From the NCBI GenBank assembly GCA_035485275.1, contig DATHOE010000046.1, positions 1 to 64,000 of the forward strand: a stretch of 64,000 nucleotides of DNA, given 5' to 3'. A program made the position numbers and the translations under genes. The notes under the pieces are model-generated. The model saw only the letters and a program-made list of their open reading frames with translations. It ran no database searches and had not been told where the DNA came from. The first letter of the stretch is position 1, and each line of letters starts with the position of its first letter. Source of the stretch: DAIDJD01 sp035485275 (GTDB taxonomy: Bacteria > Oederibacteriota > JAJYGY01 > DAIDJD01). Positions 7,922-16,658 of this stretch are shown one piece after another.

Positions 7922-9104
7922 GGGCTTCCTTGGCCAAGGCCAGCAGTTCCCCGGCCACCCGGCTTGCCACGCCCGGCTTGCCCAGGGAGCGCAGGCCCGG
8001 CAAAAGGCCGTGGCGCTGGGCCCGGCGCCGGGCCGGATCATCCAGCAAAGAGCCCAGCTCCTTGGCGATGGCCTCGGGCTTGAGCCCTTCCTGCAGGAAT
8101 TCCGGCACCACCCTCCGGCCCGCCACCACATTCGCCAGGCCGATGGAGTGGATCTTCACGAAGCGTTTGCCGATGGCGTAGCTGAGGGCGTTGAGGCGGT
8201 ACAGGATGCAGAAGGGCGTGCCCAGGAGGGCGGTCTCAAGCGTGGCCGTGCCCGAGGCCACCAGGGCCGCGTCAAAGCCCGCGCGCGCTGCATAGGCCTC
8301 GGCCTGGCTTTTGCCCTCGAAGATCTCCACCTGCAGGCCGCGGCTTTGCGCCAGACCCACTTCCGTGTACCAGCCAGCCGGCGCCGCGGGCGGCTTGACC
8401 ACCACGAAGCGCAGGCCGGGCCTGTCCTTGGCCACCAGCGCGGCGCTTTCCAGCATCACGCCCAGCAAGCGCCCCACTTCCTGGGCCCGGCTGCCCGGCA
8501 GCAGGCCCACCACGGGCTTGGCGCCCTTCCAAGGGAAGGCCGCGCGCAGCGTCCGGAATTCCGTTTTGGGCCGATCCGCTTCGGAGCGGTGCAGCAGGCC
8601 GGTGGGGATGGCGTCCAGGAGCGGATGGCCCACCAGGCTGCAGTCCAAGCCGGCCTTGTCGTAGATGGACTTTTCAAAGGGGAAGATCACCAGCATCTTC
8701 CTCAGGATGCGGGCCATGGTCTTGACCCTGCCCGCTTTCCAGGCCCAGACCTGGGGGCTGATGTAATAGGCCACGGGAACGCCCCTGAACTTGGCGTAGG
8801 ACGCCAAACGCAGGTTGAAGCCGGGATAGTCCACCAGCACCAGCAAATCGGGCCTCTCCTCGGCCAGGAGGCGCTGGCCCAGGCTGAAGGCGCGGCGGAA
8901 ATAGGAGAAGTGCCGCAGGACCTCGACAAAGCCTATGACCGAGCGGCTGGCCAGGTCCGTGTCCAGGCGCATGCCCGCCGCGGCCATGGCCGGCCCGCCC
9001 AGGCCGAAGCACTCGGCCTTCCTGCCCAGGGCCTTGATCACGGCCGCGGCGTGGTGGTCCCCGGAGGTCTCTCCCGCCACGAACATCAGCCTGGGCCGGC
9101 TCAT
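7914..9104 (-). CDS. lpxB: Lipid-A-disaccharide synthase
   Basis: Joins lipid X to UDP-diacylglucosamine to make the beta-1,6 lipid A disaccharide (GT19, peripheral inner-membrane enzyme). The 396-aa protein opens with GETSGD (residues 11-16), the family signature. It contains VDYPGFNLRLA, YYISPQVWAWKAGR and LLPGSRAQEV, all standard LpxB blocks. The start ATG shares one base with the stop of the dehydrogenase upstream (TGATG). The longer upstream frame is a shadow of that gene. Confidence 0.95.
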   Translation of the reverse strand: MSRPRLMFVAGETSGDHHAAAVIKALGRKAECFGLGGPAMAAAGMRLDTDLASRSVIGFVEVLRHFSYFRRAFSLGQRLLAEERPDLLVLVDYPGFNLRLASYAKFRGVPVAYYISPQVWAWKAGRVKTMARILRKMLVIFPFEKSIYDKAGLDCSLVGHPLLDAIPTGLLHRSEADRPKTEFRTLRAAFPWKGAKPVVGLLPGSRAQEVGRLLGVMLESAALVAKDRPGLRFVVVKPPAAPAGWYTEVGLAQSRGLQVEIFEGKSQAEAYAARAGFDAALVASGTATLETALLGTPFCILYRLNALSYAIGKRFVKIHSIGLANVVAGRRVVPEFLQEGLKPEAIAKELGSLLDDPARRRAQRHGLLPGLRSLGKPGVASRVAGELLALAKEAHA

Positions 9105-10075
9105 CAGCCCAGCACCCTGCGGCGGTGCTCGGCCATCTGGCGCCGTATCTCCAGGCCCAGGGCCACGGCGTCGCGGCCGTCCTCGCCCGTGACCACGGGC
9201 GCCCCGCCGCTGCGGACCGCCTCCACAAAGCTTTCCAGCTCCAGCTTGAGCTGTTCCTCGTCGCGGATCTTCAGGGTCTCGGTCGTGACCATGCGCGCCA
9301 GGCCGATGAGCGAGCCGGCCTGGCTCGGATCGGCGCCCTCTTTTAGCCTGTGGATGCGCACCTGCTTGGCCAGGTAGTCCACGCTCAGGTAGGCGTCGCG
9401 GGTGAAGATGCGGATCTTTCGCTGCTTGTCCGTGGTGACCCGGCTGGCCGTGAGGTTGGCCACGCAGCCGCCCTCGAAGGCCAGGCGCACGTTGGCGATG
9501 TCCTCGGTGTGCGACAGTACCGGCAGCCCCACGGCGTCCACCTTGGCCACTTTGCGGCCGACAAAGGCCAGGACTATGTCCAGGTCGTGGATCATCAGTT
9601 CCAGGACCACGTCGATGTCCGTGTTGCGCGGGGAATAGGGGCCCAGGCGGTGGGCCTCGATGAAGAGCGGCTCGCTGCGGTGCTCCTTCAGCGCCAGGAT
9701 CGCCGGGTTGAAGCGCTCGATGTGGCCCACCTGCAGGATGGCCTTGCCCTCGCGGGCCGTGGCGATGAGTGCGTCGGCCTCGTCCAGGTCGATGGACAGG
9801 GGCTTCTCGATGAGGCAATGCACCCCGGCCGCGAGGAAGCGCCTGCCCACCTCGAAGTGCAGGGCCGTGGGCACGGCGATGCTCACCGCGTCCACCTTGC
9901 CCAGCAGGTCCTCGGGTCTGGCGAAGGCCTCGCAGCGGTTCTTTTTGGCGATCTCCTTGGCCCGCTCGAAGTCCGCGTCCACCACGCCCACCAGGCGGCA
10001 GCCAGGCAAAGAGGCGTGCACCCGCGCGTGGTGCTGGCCCAGGCTTCCCACGCCGATGACCCCGGTTCGTATCAT
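9104..10075 (-). CDS. Gfo/Idh/MocA-family NAD(P)-dependent dehydrogenase, possibly a UDP-sugar 3-dehydrogenase
   Basis: A 323-aa oxidoreductase with an N-terminal Rossmann domain (GVGSLG, residues 8-13), the conserved EKP at residues 90-92, and GHIERFNPA in the region that precedes the substrate-binding domain. ATGA overlaps the hflX stop; TGATG overlaps lpxB. In several bacteria a related enzyme, GnnA, encoded beside lpx genes, oxidises UDP-GlcNAc at C3 so that GnnB can make the 3-amino sugar for amide-linked lipid A. The position here fits that, but no GnnB-type aminotransferase is in the window and the substrate cannot be read from sequence. It could equally serve another nucleotide sugar. 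Confidence 0.85.
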   Translation of the reverse strand: MIRTGVIGVGSLGQHHARVHASLPGCRLVGVVDADFERAKEIAKKNRCEAFARPEDLLGKVDAVSIAVPTALHFEVGRRFLAAGVHCLIEKPLSIDLDEADALIATAREGKAILQVGHIERFNPAILALKEHRSEPLFIEAHRLGPYSPRNTDIDVVLELMIHDLDIVLAFVGRKVAKVDAVGLPVLSHTEDIANVRLAFEGGCVANLTASRVTTDKQRKIRIFTRDAYLSVDYLAKQVRIHRLKEGADPSQAGSLIGLARMVTTETLKIRDEEQLKLELESFVEAVRSGGAPVVTGEDGRDAVALGLEIRRQMAEHRRRVLG

Positions 10076-11361
10076 GCTTTTTTGCCCCCTTTGGCCGCGC
10101 GCAGCCGGTAGGGTTCCAGGGCTTCCGCCCCTCCCTCCACCACCGCGTCGAGCCTCAACCCTTCGCTGGTCCAACGCTTCTGTTTGACGTGCAAGCGGCC
10201 GAAGTGCCGCGACAGCTCCCCCAAGGCCGCGTGGGGGATGAGGAAGCTGGCGACATCCAGGCCCTGCTCCATGCGCCGGCGCAGGGCCTGCTTCAGGCCG
10301 GCCAGCCCCTGCCCTTTCAGCGCCGACACGAAGTGGGCCTCAGGATGCCCCGCTTTCAGGGCCTTCAAGGCCGTGGGCCCGAGGGCGTCGACCTTGTTGA
10401 AGACCAGCCAGGCCTCGGGCTGGGGCGCCCCGTCCAGGAAGCGCTTGTAGACCTCGGCCAGCACCTCGTCCACGGACTCCAAATGGCGGGGCCATTCCGC
10501 GTCCGCGCAGTCCACGACCCGCAGGACCCAGTCGGCCTCCGCCACCTCCTCCAGGGTGGCCCGGAAGGAGGCCACCAGGGCGTGCGGCAGCTTGCGCACG
10601 AAGCCCACGGTGTCCACCAGCAGGAGGTCCCCGCCCGCGGAGGGGCCCAGGGGCAGGGGCCGCACCGTGGGGTCCAGGGTGGCGAAGAGGCGGTCCTCGA
10701 CGTAGACCTCGGCCTCGGTGAGGGCGTTGAACAGGGAGGATTTCCCCGCGTTGGTGTAGCCGGCCAGGGCCGCCACCCGGGCGCGCTGGCGCTTGCGGGT
10801 CTGGCGCTGGAGGGAGCGGGTGCGGGCCACGGTGTCGATCTCGCGCTCAAGCTGCGAGATGCGCTCGCGCAGGCGCCGGCGGTCCGCCTCCAGCTTGCTT
10901 TCGCCGGGGCCGCGGGTACCGATGCCGCCGCCCAGCCGCGAGAGCGTCTTGCCGAAGCCCACCAGGCGCGGCAGGAGGTAGCTCAGCTGGGCCAGCTCCA
11001 CCTGCAGGCCGCCCTCCTTGGTCCTGGCCCTGGAGGCGAAGACGTCCAGGATCAGCTGGGTCCGGTCCAGGACCTTGATTTCGAGGGCGTCCTCCAGGTT
11101 GCGCTGCTGGGAGGGGCGCAGCTCGTCGTCAAAGACCACCAGGCCCGCGCCCAGGGCGCTGGCCTGCTCCTTGAGCATGCGCACCTTGCCCGAGCCGATG
11201 TAGGTGGCGGGATCGGGAGCGGCGCGGGCCTGCAGGCTCCTGCCCACCACCTCGGCCCCGGCGCTTTCTGCCAGGCGCGCCAGTTCCTCCTGGGACGCCT
11301 CGGCCTCCAGTTCCCGCCCCGGCAGGGCCAGGCCCGCGAGCAGGGCCTTCTCAGCGCTCAC
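10072..11361 (-). CDS. hflX: GTPase HflX
   Basis: A ribosome-associated GTPase, 429 aa, which in other bacteria binds the 50S subunit and splits stalled or stress-inactivated ribosomes. The N-terminal HflX domain (residues about 10-190) carries GGIGTRGPGESKLE and a coiled-coil Arg-rich linker. The G domain has G1 GYTNAGKS (201-208), G3 DTVG and G4 NKVD. The GTG start lies 11 nt inside the upstream gene. The neighbours are envelope genes, so this looks like operon hitchhiking rather than a functional link. Confidence 0.95.
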   Translation of the reverse strand: MSAEKALLAGLALPGRELEAEASQEELARLAESAGAEVVGRSLQARAAPDPATYIGSGKVRMLKEQASALGAGLVVFDDELRPSQQRNLEDALEIKVLDRTQLILDVFASRARTKEGGLQVELAQLSYLLPRLVGFGKTLSRLGGGIGTRGPGESKLEADRRRLRERISQLEREIDTVARTRSLQRQTRKRQRARVAALAGYTNAGKSSLFNALTEAEVYVEDRLFATLDPTVRPLPLGPSAGGDLLLVDTVGFVRKLPHALVASFRATLEEVAEADWVLRVVDCADAEWPRHLESVDEVLAEVYKRFLDGAPQPEAWLVFNKVDALGPTALKALKAGHPEAHFVSALKGQGLAGLKQALRRRMEQGLDVASFLIPHAALGELSRHFGRLHVKQKRWTSEGLRLDAVVEGGAEALEPYRLRAAKGGKKA

Positions 11362-12172
11362 GCTTCTCTTTCCATCCCCAGTACAGGTAGGCCGAATACA
11401 GGAGGATCTGGACGATGTTGGACCAGGGGTCCGAGGCCACCTTCATCAGCTGGCTCAGGTTCGCCATGGGGTCGTCGCTGGTGGAGGCGAGCTTGACCAT
11501 GGCCTCGTCGGTCCCCTGGGGCAGGATGGGGGCCACCGGCGCGGCCGCGTGCGGGCTCGCGACCAGCCCATACACCAGCATGCCCACGCAGAAGAGTATC
11601 CCGCTGCCCACGGTGATCATCTTCATGGGCGTGGGCTTCACCCAGGCCAGGATCATCCCTTCCTTCTCGGCCGGCATCCCGGATTTGGGCACGGGCGCGG
11701 CCTTCATCTCGTCCATCAGGCGCAGGGAGGACAGGTGGCGCTGGGCGACCGCGTCCCCGGGGTCCTCGGCCAGGCGCCGCTTGTATTCGTCGCGGGCCTT
11801 CTGCAGATGCCCCTGGCGCAGCAGCAGGTCGATCCACAGCTGGTGGCTCAGGTCGTCCTTGTCGTCCAGGAGCAGGGAGGCGTAGAGGACCGCCTCGGCC
11901 TCGTCCATGGCCCCGGGCCGGTCCGTGCGCTGCAGCCAGGCGCCGCGCTTGCGCCACCAGATCTTGGCGTCCTTGGAGGCCAGGGGCAGGGCCAGCAGGG
12001 TCTCAGCGGTGCGGGCCGCGCGGTCAAAGAGCCCGTCCGCGGCGAAGGCCTCGGCCTTGGCGCCCAGGACCGCGAAGCGCTGCTCCGCCCCCACGGGCTC
12101 GCCGCAGGCCCCGCACACGGAATCCGCCGGCGCCAGGGAGGCCCCGCACTTCCCGCACCGAATGTCCGGCAT
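11351..12172 (-). CDS. Zinc-ribbon, TPR-like membrane protein of unknown function
   Basis: A 273-aa protein with three parts. Residues 6-23 form a four-Cys zinc ribbon (C6, C9, C20, C23). Residues about 35-150 are alpha-helical, resembling a short TPR array (repeated AxxxLxxx with WLQR and LLLRQGHLQKARDEY). A membrane segment follows at about 184-205, then a Pro-rich loop and a hydrophobic C-terminus ending in a basic tail. The start is taken as the ATG at 12172; a GTG two codons earlier overlaps the upstream stop and is also possible. It is tightly packed between the sugar kinase and hflX. Zinc-ribbon plus TPR membrane proteins are often assigned to envelope or protein quality control, but nothing here proves a role. 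Confidence 0.7.
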   Translation of the reverse strand: MPDIRCGKCGASLAPADSVCGACGEPVGAEQRFAVLGAKAEAFAADGLFDRAARTAETLLALPLASKDAKIWWRKRGAWLQRTDRPGAMDEAEAVLYASLLLDDKDDLSHQLWIDLLLRQGHLQKARDEYKRRLAEDPGDAVAQRHLSSLRLMDEMKAAPVPKSGMPAEKEGMILAWVKPTPMKMITVGSGILFCVGMLVYGLVASPHAAAPVAPILPQGTDEAMVKLASTSDDPMANLSQLMKVASDPWSNIVQILLYSAYLYWGWKEKRER

Positions 12173-12174
12173 CG

Positions 12175-13419
12175 TCACGCGCCGCCCCCCATGAAACGGA
12201 CCAGGCAATCCCCGGCCCCGAAACCGCCCGGTTTGCTGCACAACCAGGCCGAGCCTTGCGGCCCCTCCGCGCGCCCCAAGGGCACCTCGGCCAGCACTTC
12301 CCCGACGATGTGGAAACGCCGGAAGCCGGCGAGATCGTCCAGGGCGCGCAGGCTGTGCCCGCCGGTGACGAAAAATCCGCAGCGGCCCAGGCCCCCGGAC
12401 ACCGCCAGTCCCCAACGGGCCAGGGCCTCCATGGCGTCGGAGGCGCAGGCCCCGGCGGAACGCCCGAGCCTGGCCTGCGCCGCCCTCCAAGGGGCGAGCT
12501 CCTCCCTGCGGCCGAGGCTGGACAGGGCCAGGGAACGGTCCCGGAACAGGCTGCGGCGCAGCGCGGGGACGGCGGGCGCCGCTTCCCAGCGCCGGCTCCC
12601 AGGGCCGGGCCGCCTCAGGCGGGCTTCCCAGCGGCGCCCGGACAGGCTCCAGGCCTCCAATTGCGAAAAGGTGGACGCGCTGACGCTTCCGGCCAGGATC
12701 AGCCAGGGCAAGGAGGGCCGGCGCGCGGGCGAGGCCGGCCCCAGCAGGCGCGCGGCCAGGGCCCCTCCCAGGTCCGCGGCCCCGGCGAAGTGCCTGCAGC
12801 CCTCGGCCAAACAGGCCTGCGCGATGACCCGGACCTGCGCGCTCTCCGCGCAATCAAAGGTCACGAAGCGGGGACGCAGGGCCCGGGCCTTGCGCAGCCA
12901 TTTTCTCAGATGCGCTATACCGCCCGCCACCGTCTTGAGCGGCGCGTGCGCACCCAGGCCGGACGCAAAGAGCTCCCGCACGCGCCAGACTTTGGCGGGC
13001 GTCAGAGGGTCCCTGGAGTATTCGCTGCGGTCCAGCCTTTGTCCGTGCACCCACAGGGCGCCGTCCAGGACCTGGCGTCCCAGGGCGGGATAGGCGGGGA
13101 GCACCGCCACCCAGGGCGCGGCCGTGGCCAGCAGCATGCCCTCGATCTCCGCGCCGGGGTTCCCCCGCAGGGTGGAGTCGATCTTCTGGAAGCGCAGGCC
13201 TCCGCCGGCCAGGCCGCCCCAGGCCGCCTGCACCGCGGCCCGCGCCGGGCCCGGGCCAAGCATGCGGGTCTCCGCGTCCAGGACGCGGCAGCCGCCCTCG
13301 TCCCGCAGCCAATCCGCGCGGCGGGACACGCAGACCGCGGTCCCCCGGCCGGCCCAGCGTCCGCCCAGGCCGTTGGCGCCGGTGAGGTCGTCGGCCACCG
13401 CCGTGAGGCGCGTCACCAT
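12175..13419 (-). CDS. Four-carbon acid sugar kinase family protein (DUF1537)
   Basis: A 414-aa kinase-like protein of the OtnK/DtnK family, whose members phosphorylate sugar acids such as erythronate or threonate with ATP. The N-terminal ADDLTGA (9-15) and KIDSTLRGN (79-87) are the family's substrate-domain signatures. The C-terminal nucleotide-binding domain carries FVTGGHSLRAL and KPGGFG. Family members normally sit beside pdxA2, otnC or an aldolase and a transporter; none is present, and the gene is wedged between an outer-membrane protein and a zinc-ribbon protein. The start ATG lies 7 nt inside the upstream gene. The substrate is unknown. Confidence 0.85.
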   Translation of the reverse strand: MVTRLTAVADDLTGANGLGGRWAGRGTAVCVSRRADWLRDEGGCRVLDAETRMLGPGPARAAVQAAWGGLAGGGLRFQKIDSTLRGNPGAEIEGMLLATAAPWVAVLPAYPALGRQVLDGALWVHGQRLDRSEYSRDPLTPAKVWRVRELFASGLGAHAPLKTVAGGIAHLRKWLRKARALRPRFVTFDCAESAQVRVIAQACLAEGCRHFAGAADLGGALAARLLGPASPARRPSLPWLILAGSVSASTFSQLEAWSLSGRRWEARLRRPGPGSRRWEAAPAVPALRRSLFRDRSLALSSLGRREELAPWRAAQARLGRSAGACASDAMEALARWGLAVSGGLGRCGFFVTGGHSLRALDDLAGFRRFHIVGEVLAEVPLGRAEGPQGSAWLCSKPGGFGAGDCLVRFMGGGA

Positions 13420-15707
13420 GCCCAGTTCAGGTCCGGGATGTGGTAGAAGGCGATGACCTCATAGCCGCCGGAGAACTCGAAGAAGCCGAACTCGAAGCCG
13501 AAGAGGGGCAGGTTGTCGACGTGCACGTTGACCAGGTAGGGCAGCTGGCTGGCCGGATTGCCGTTCTCGGTTGCCGTGTCCACGGCCGAGGGATTGGTGG
13601 GGGATTCGCTGGGGGGATAGGCGGCCTCCCAGGCCATGGGGAGCAGGGCCTCCAGCCTCAGGCCCGTGCGCCAGTCGGTGAAGCCCAGCGGCACGGTGAA
13701 GGGGAAATTCAGGCCGAAGAAGAGCATGTTCGGGGACTCGCCCACGGCCTGGCCCAGGGCGGGGTCCACGAAGCTGGTGAGCAGCTCGGGCACGGCGCCC
13801 GAGGGCAGGAAGTGGCGGATGGTGGGCCAGGCCCAGGTGGGGATGTCGCTGTGGGTGAGGTCGCTGGCCAGGTCGCCGTGCATGATGCCAAAGTGCAGGG
13901 CCGCCTGGGAATGGGCGAAGGGCCTCTTGCTGACCACGGCGTAGACGTCGCCCAGGGTGGTGGTGTCGCCCCCGGAGGAGCTGATGCCCACGGTCTCGCT
14001 GTTGCCGCCGAAGCCGATGAGGGCCGAGGTGTACATGCCCACGGCGAGGCCGGGCGTCCAGCCGCGGTCGTCGAGGAAGGCGTACTTGAGGTCCAGGCTC
14101 ACGGTGCCGATCTCCAGCTCCTGGAAGATGCTGGCCTGGCTCTGGTTCGTGAGCGGGCTGGTGTAGCTCTCGAAGAGGGAGCCGACGTAGAAATCGAAGA
14201 GCACGTTCAGGTTGAAGCCCGTGTCCCGGCCCGGGTTGTTGGCGTAGGCCGTGGGCATGGTGATGATGAGGGTGTTGTTGAGTATCTTCTCCGCGGGGTG
14301 GGCCGCGACGTAGGCGGCCGCGCCGGTGTTGCCCGCGGCGTCGTAGGCGGACAGGCGGTAGATGTAGCTGCCGCCCTCCAAGGACTCGCTGTAGGTCGTG
14401 GCGGAGACGTCCAGCATCGCCACCTTGTGCCAGTGTTCGGAGTCCGTGGGGCGGCGGGTCAGGATGTAGCCGCTCAGGTCCGCGGTGCCGGGCTTGGCGG
14501 GCTTCCAATCGAGGATCACCTGCTCGGTCTTCGAGGTCGAGGTCAGCTTCAGGGGCTGGCCCGGGGGCAGGGGCCCGGTGGCCCGCGCCAGGACCGTCAC
14601 CCCCATGGGGGACTCGTGGCCGTCCTGGTCCAGGCTGGTAACCGCGTAGTAGTAGTCGCGCTTCTGGACCGGGGGCTGGTCGTAGAAATAGAAGAGGTCC
14701 CCGGTCTGGACCGGCGCCGCGGCGGTGGCCGTGAGCGCCTGGGCCGTGGCGCTGGCCGCCTGGGCCGTGACCGTGGTGGAGGCCGTGGCCGTGGCCGCGT
14801 TCCAGGCGGTGGCGCTCGGCGCCGAGAAATTCGCGAAAACGTCCCAGTTCCTGGAGGTGACGCTGAGTGGCTGGGACGTGGACGTGGAGGTCAGAGGCTG
14901 GGACACCGGCAGGAGCGCGAGGGCGCTGCCGGTCAGCGAACACAGGAAGCCCTGAGGCAGGCCGGCCAGGCTGCTGGCGCGGTAGACGCGGTAGGCGGAC
15001 CAGGGCGAGATCCAGGGGGAGGCCTTTTTCCAGACCAGCTTCACGTCGTTCATCCGCGACGTGGCGCTCAGCCCCTCGGGCGCGGGGGAGGCCAGCTTGT
15101 CCGCGGGCAGGTGGCGCAGGTCCACGGCCGCCAGCGGGGAGCGCGCTCCTTCGAGGCCCCGGCTGTCCACGGCCACCACGTAATAGTCGTAGTCCAGGCC
15201 CACGTCCGCCCGGTCATCCAGGTCCAGGCTTTCGGCGGAGCCCGCGCCGACCGCGGGCCTCAGCTTGAAGCTCTGGCCCCCGTCCGTGCTGCGGTAGACG
15301 TGGTAGGAGTCGATCAGGTAGTCGCCTGGCTCGGAGGGATACCATTGCAGCTTCACCGCGGTCTGCGGCGCCTGGCCCGTGGCGGTCAGGACCTCGAAGC
15401 TTCCCTGGACCTGGTCGGGGGCCTGGGGCAGCACCGGGGTGGCGGTGGGGGACAGGGCCGGCGTCGGGGTGGCCGAGGCCGAGGGGCTGGGCGTGGGGGA
15501 GGCGCTCCGGGTGGGACCAAAGCTGGCTTTCGCGGTCGCGGAAGGGCTGGCGGTGGGCGGGACCCTGGTGAAACTGGCAATGGGCGTCGGGGTGGCCGAA
15601 GGGCCCAGGGGCGGGCCGGACGCGTCCAGGCCCGGCGCCCATCCCGCGATCAGGAGGGCCGCTAAGAGGGCGACTGAAGAAAATTGGCGAGTAAACGCGG
15701 TCCGCAT
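13413..15707 (-). CDS. Exported FN3-domain protein with a C-terminal outer-membrane-barrel-like region
   Basis: A 764-aa protein. Residues 1-29 are a signal peptide. Residues about 35-92 are a Thr/Pro/Ser linker (many TPTP, SPSA repeats). Three fibronectin type III domains follow (about 95-200, 208-385, 390-475), recognised by YHVYRS, YRVYRAS and the closing YYYAVTSLD/YIYRLSAYD strands. Domain 2 holds an Ala/Thr/Ser-rich insert (about 270-345). The last 285 residues are strand-rich with aromatic patterns (LNVLFDFYVGSLF, LDLKYAFLDDRGW) like a transporter-type outer-membrane barrel, ending in Trp. The start overlaps trpG by 46 nt, unusually long for this operon. An adhesin-like or carbohydrate-binding barrel is my inference; the family is not recognised. 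Confidence 0.75.
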   Translation of the reverse strand: MRTAFTRQFSSVALLAALLIAGWAPGLDASGPPLGPSATPTPIASFTRVPPTASPSATAKASFGPTRSASPTPSPSASATPTPALSPTATPVLPQAPDQVQGSFEVLTATGQAPQTAVKLQWYPSEPGDYLIDSYHVYRSTDGGQSFKLRPAVGAGSAESLDLDDRADVGLDYDYYVVAVDSRGLEGARSPLAAVDLRHLPADKLASPAPEGLSATSRMNDVKLVWKKASPWISPWSAYRVYRASSLAGLPQGFLCSLTGSALALLPVSQPLTSTSTSQPLSVTSRNWDVFANFSAPSATAWNAATATASTTVTAQAASATAQALTATAAAPVQTGDLFYFYDQPPVQKRDYYYAVTSLDQDGHESPMGVTVLARATGPLPPGQPLKLTSTSKTEQVILDWKPAKPGTADLSGYILTRRPTDSEHWHKVAMLDVSATTYSESLEGGSYIYRLSAYDAAGNTGAAAYVAAHPAEKILNNTLIITMPTAYANNPGRDTGFNLNVLFDFYVGSLFESYTSPLTNQSQASIFQELEIGTVSLDLKYAFLDDRGWTPGLAVGMYTSALIGFGGNSETVGISSSGGDTTTLGDVYAVVSKRPFAHSQAALHFGIMHGDLASDLTHSDIPTWAWPTIRHFLPSGAVPELLTSFVDPALGQAVGESPNMLFFGLNFPFTVPLGFTDWRTGLRLEALLPMAWEAAYPPSESPTNPSAVDTATENGNPASQLPYLVNVHVDNLPLFGFEFGFFEFSGGYEVIAFYHIPDLNWAW

Positions 15708-16246
15708 GGGGTGAGAATGGACTCCGGATGGAATTGAACGCCCTCTGCGCCCGAGGCATGGCGCAACCCCATGATCTCCCCAGCGCCGGTCCAGGCGCTG
15801 ACCTTCAGGGCCGGCGGCAGGCCGGCCGGATGCACCGCCAGGGAGTGGTAGCGCCCCGCCAGGAAGGGGTTGGGAAGCCCCTTGAAGATCCCCTGGCCGT
15901 CGTGGCGCATGGCCGAGGCCCGGCCGTGCACCGGCCTGGCGGCCCGGCCCACGCTGCCCCCGAACACAAGGGCCAGGGCCTGGTGGCCCAGGCAGACCCC
16001 CAGCACGGGGATGCGTCCGGCAAAGGCCTTGATCGCGGCCAGGCTCTCGCGGGCGCCCTCCGGCCGTCCCGGACCCGGGGACAGCACCAGGTGGCTGGGC
16101 TTGAGGGCTTTCAGGGCCTTCAGGCCCCCGGCCGCGCCGGCCCGGCGCACCGCCACCGCGGCTCCCTGGGCCCTCAGGATCTGGACCAGGTTGTAGGTGA
16201 ACGAATCCAGGTTATCCAGGACCAGGACCCGCGCGCGCCTGGGCAT
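15662..16246 (-). CDS. Anthranilate/aminodeoxychorismate synthase glutamine amidotransferase subunit
   Basis: A class I glutaminase subunit (194 aa) that supplies ammonia to TrpE or PabB. The start reads VLVLDNLDSFTYNL as in TrpG/PabA. The triad is Cys85 (GVCLGHQ), His173 and Glu175 (VQFHPESI); the oxyanion motif is LSPGPGRP. No trpE or pabB is in the window, so it may serve anthranilate, folate or both. It lies 4 nt after hisI, at the end of the his genes. The name trpG or pabA cannot be decided from sequence. Confidence 0.9.
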   Translation of the reverse strand: MPRRARVLVLDNLDSFTYNLVQILRAQGAAVAVRRAGAAGGLKALKALKPSHLVLSPGPGRPEGARESLAAIKAFAGRIPVLGVCLGHQALALVFGGSVGRAARPVHGRASAMRHDGQGIFKGLPNPFLAGRYHSLAVHPAGLPPALKVSAWTGAGEIMGLRHASGAEGVQFHPESILTPCGPRLLANFLQSPS

Positions 16247-16250
16247 GGCG

Positions 16251-16640
16251 CTATTTCTTGTAGACCTTGGAGGGATCGAACACCAGCTCGCCGGTGTCCT
16301 TGAGCCCCTCCTCGGTCACCTGCATGAAGAAACAGGAGCGGTGGCCGGTGTGGCAGGCCGCGCCGCCCACCTGTTCCACCTTGAACAGGAGCACATCGCT
16401 GTCGCAGTCATAAAAGACGGATTGGACCTTCTGCACGTTCCCGCTTTCCTCGCCTTTCATCCAGTATCGCTGTCTGGAACGGCTCCAGAAGTGGGTTTTT
16501 CCGGTCTTCAGCGTGTCCAACAGGGAGTTTTTGTTCATCCAGGCGACCATCAGGACCTGGCCGTCCCGGTGATCCTGGACAATGGCCGGGATCAGCCCTT
16601 GGGCGTCGAATTTGAGGGTTTCCACCCATTCCGTGTTCAT
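16251..16640 (-). CDS. hisI: Phosphoribosyl-AMP cyclohydrolase
   Basis: Opens the purine ring of PR-AMP in step 3 of histidine synthesis. At 129 aa it is the stand-alone cyclohydrolase, without the HisE pyrophosphohydrolase domain found in fused forms. The metal-binding block YDCDSDVLLFKV and the two Cys-containing segments (GGAACHTGHRSCFF) are intact. The ATG has a strong AAGGGGGC ribosome binding site. It is the last his gene, 18 nt after hisF. A hisE gene is needed elsewhere. Confidence 0.95.
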   Translation of the reverse strand: MNTEWVETLKFDAQGLIPAIVQDHRDGQVLMVAWMNKNSLLDTLKTGKTHFWSRSRQRYWMKGEESGNVQKVQSVFYDCDSDVLLFKVEQVGGAACHTGHRSCFFMQVTEEGLKDTGELVFDPSKVYKK

Positions 16641-16658
16641 CTTGCCCCCTTCCCCGGC

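Noticed and set aside
13440..15665. 741-codon plus-strand frame opposite the FN3 protein
   Set aside because: Composed of Gly/Arg/Val/Gln runs mirroring the Thr/Pro/Ala coding of the real gene; no start signal.
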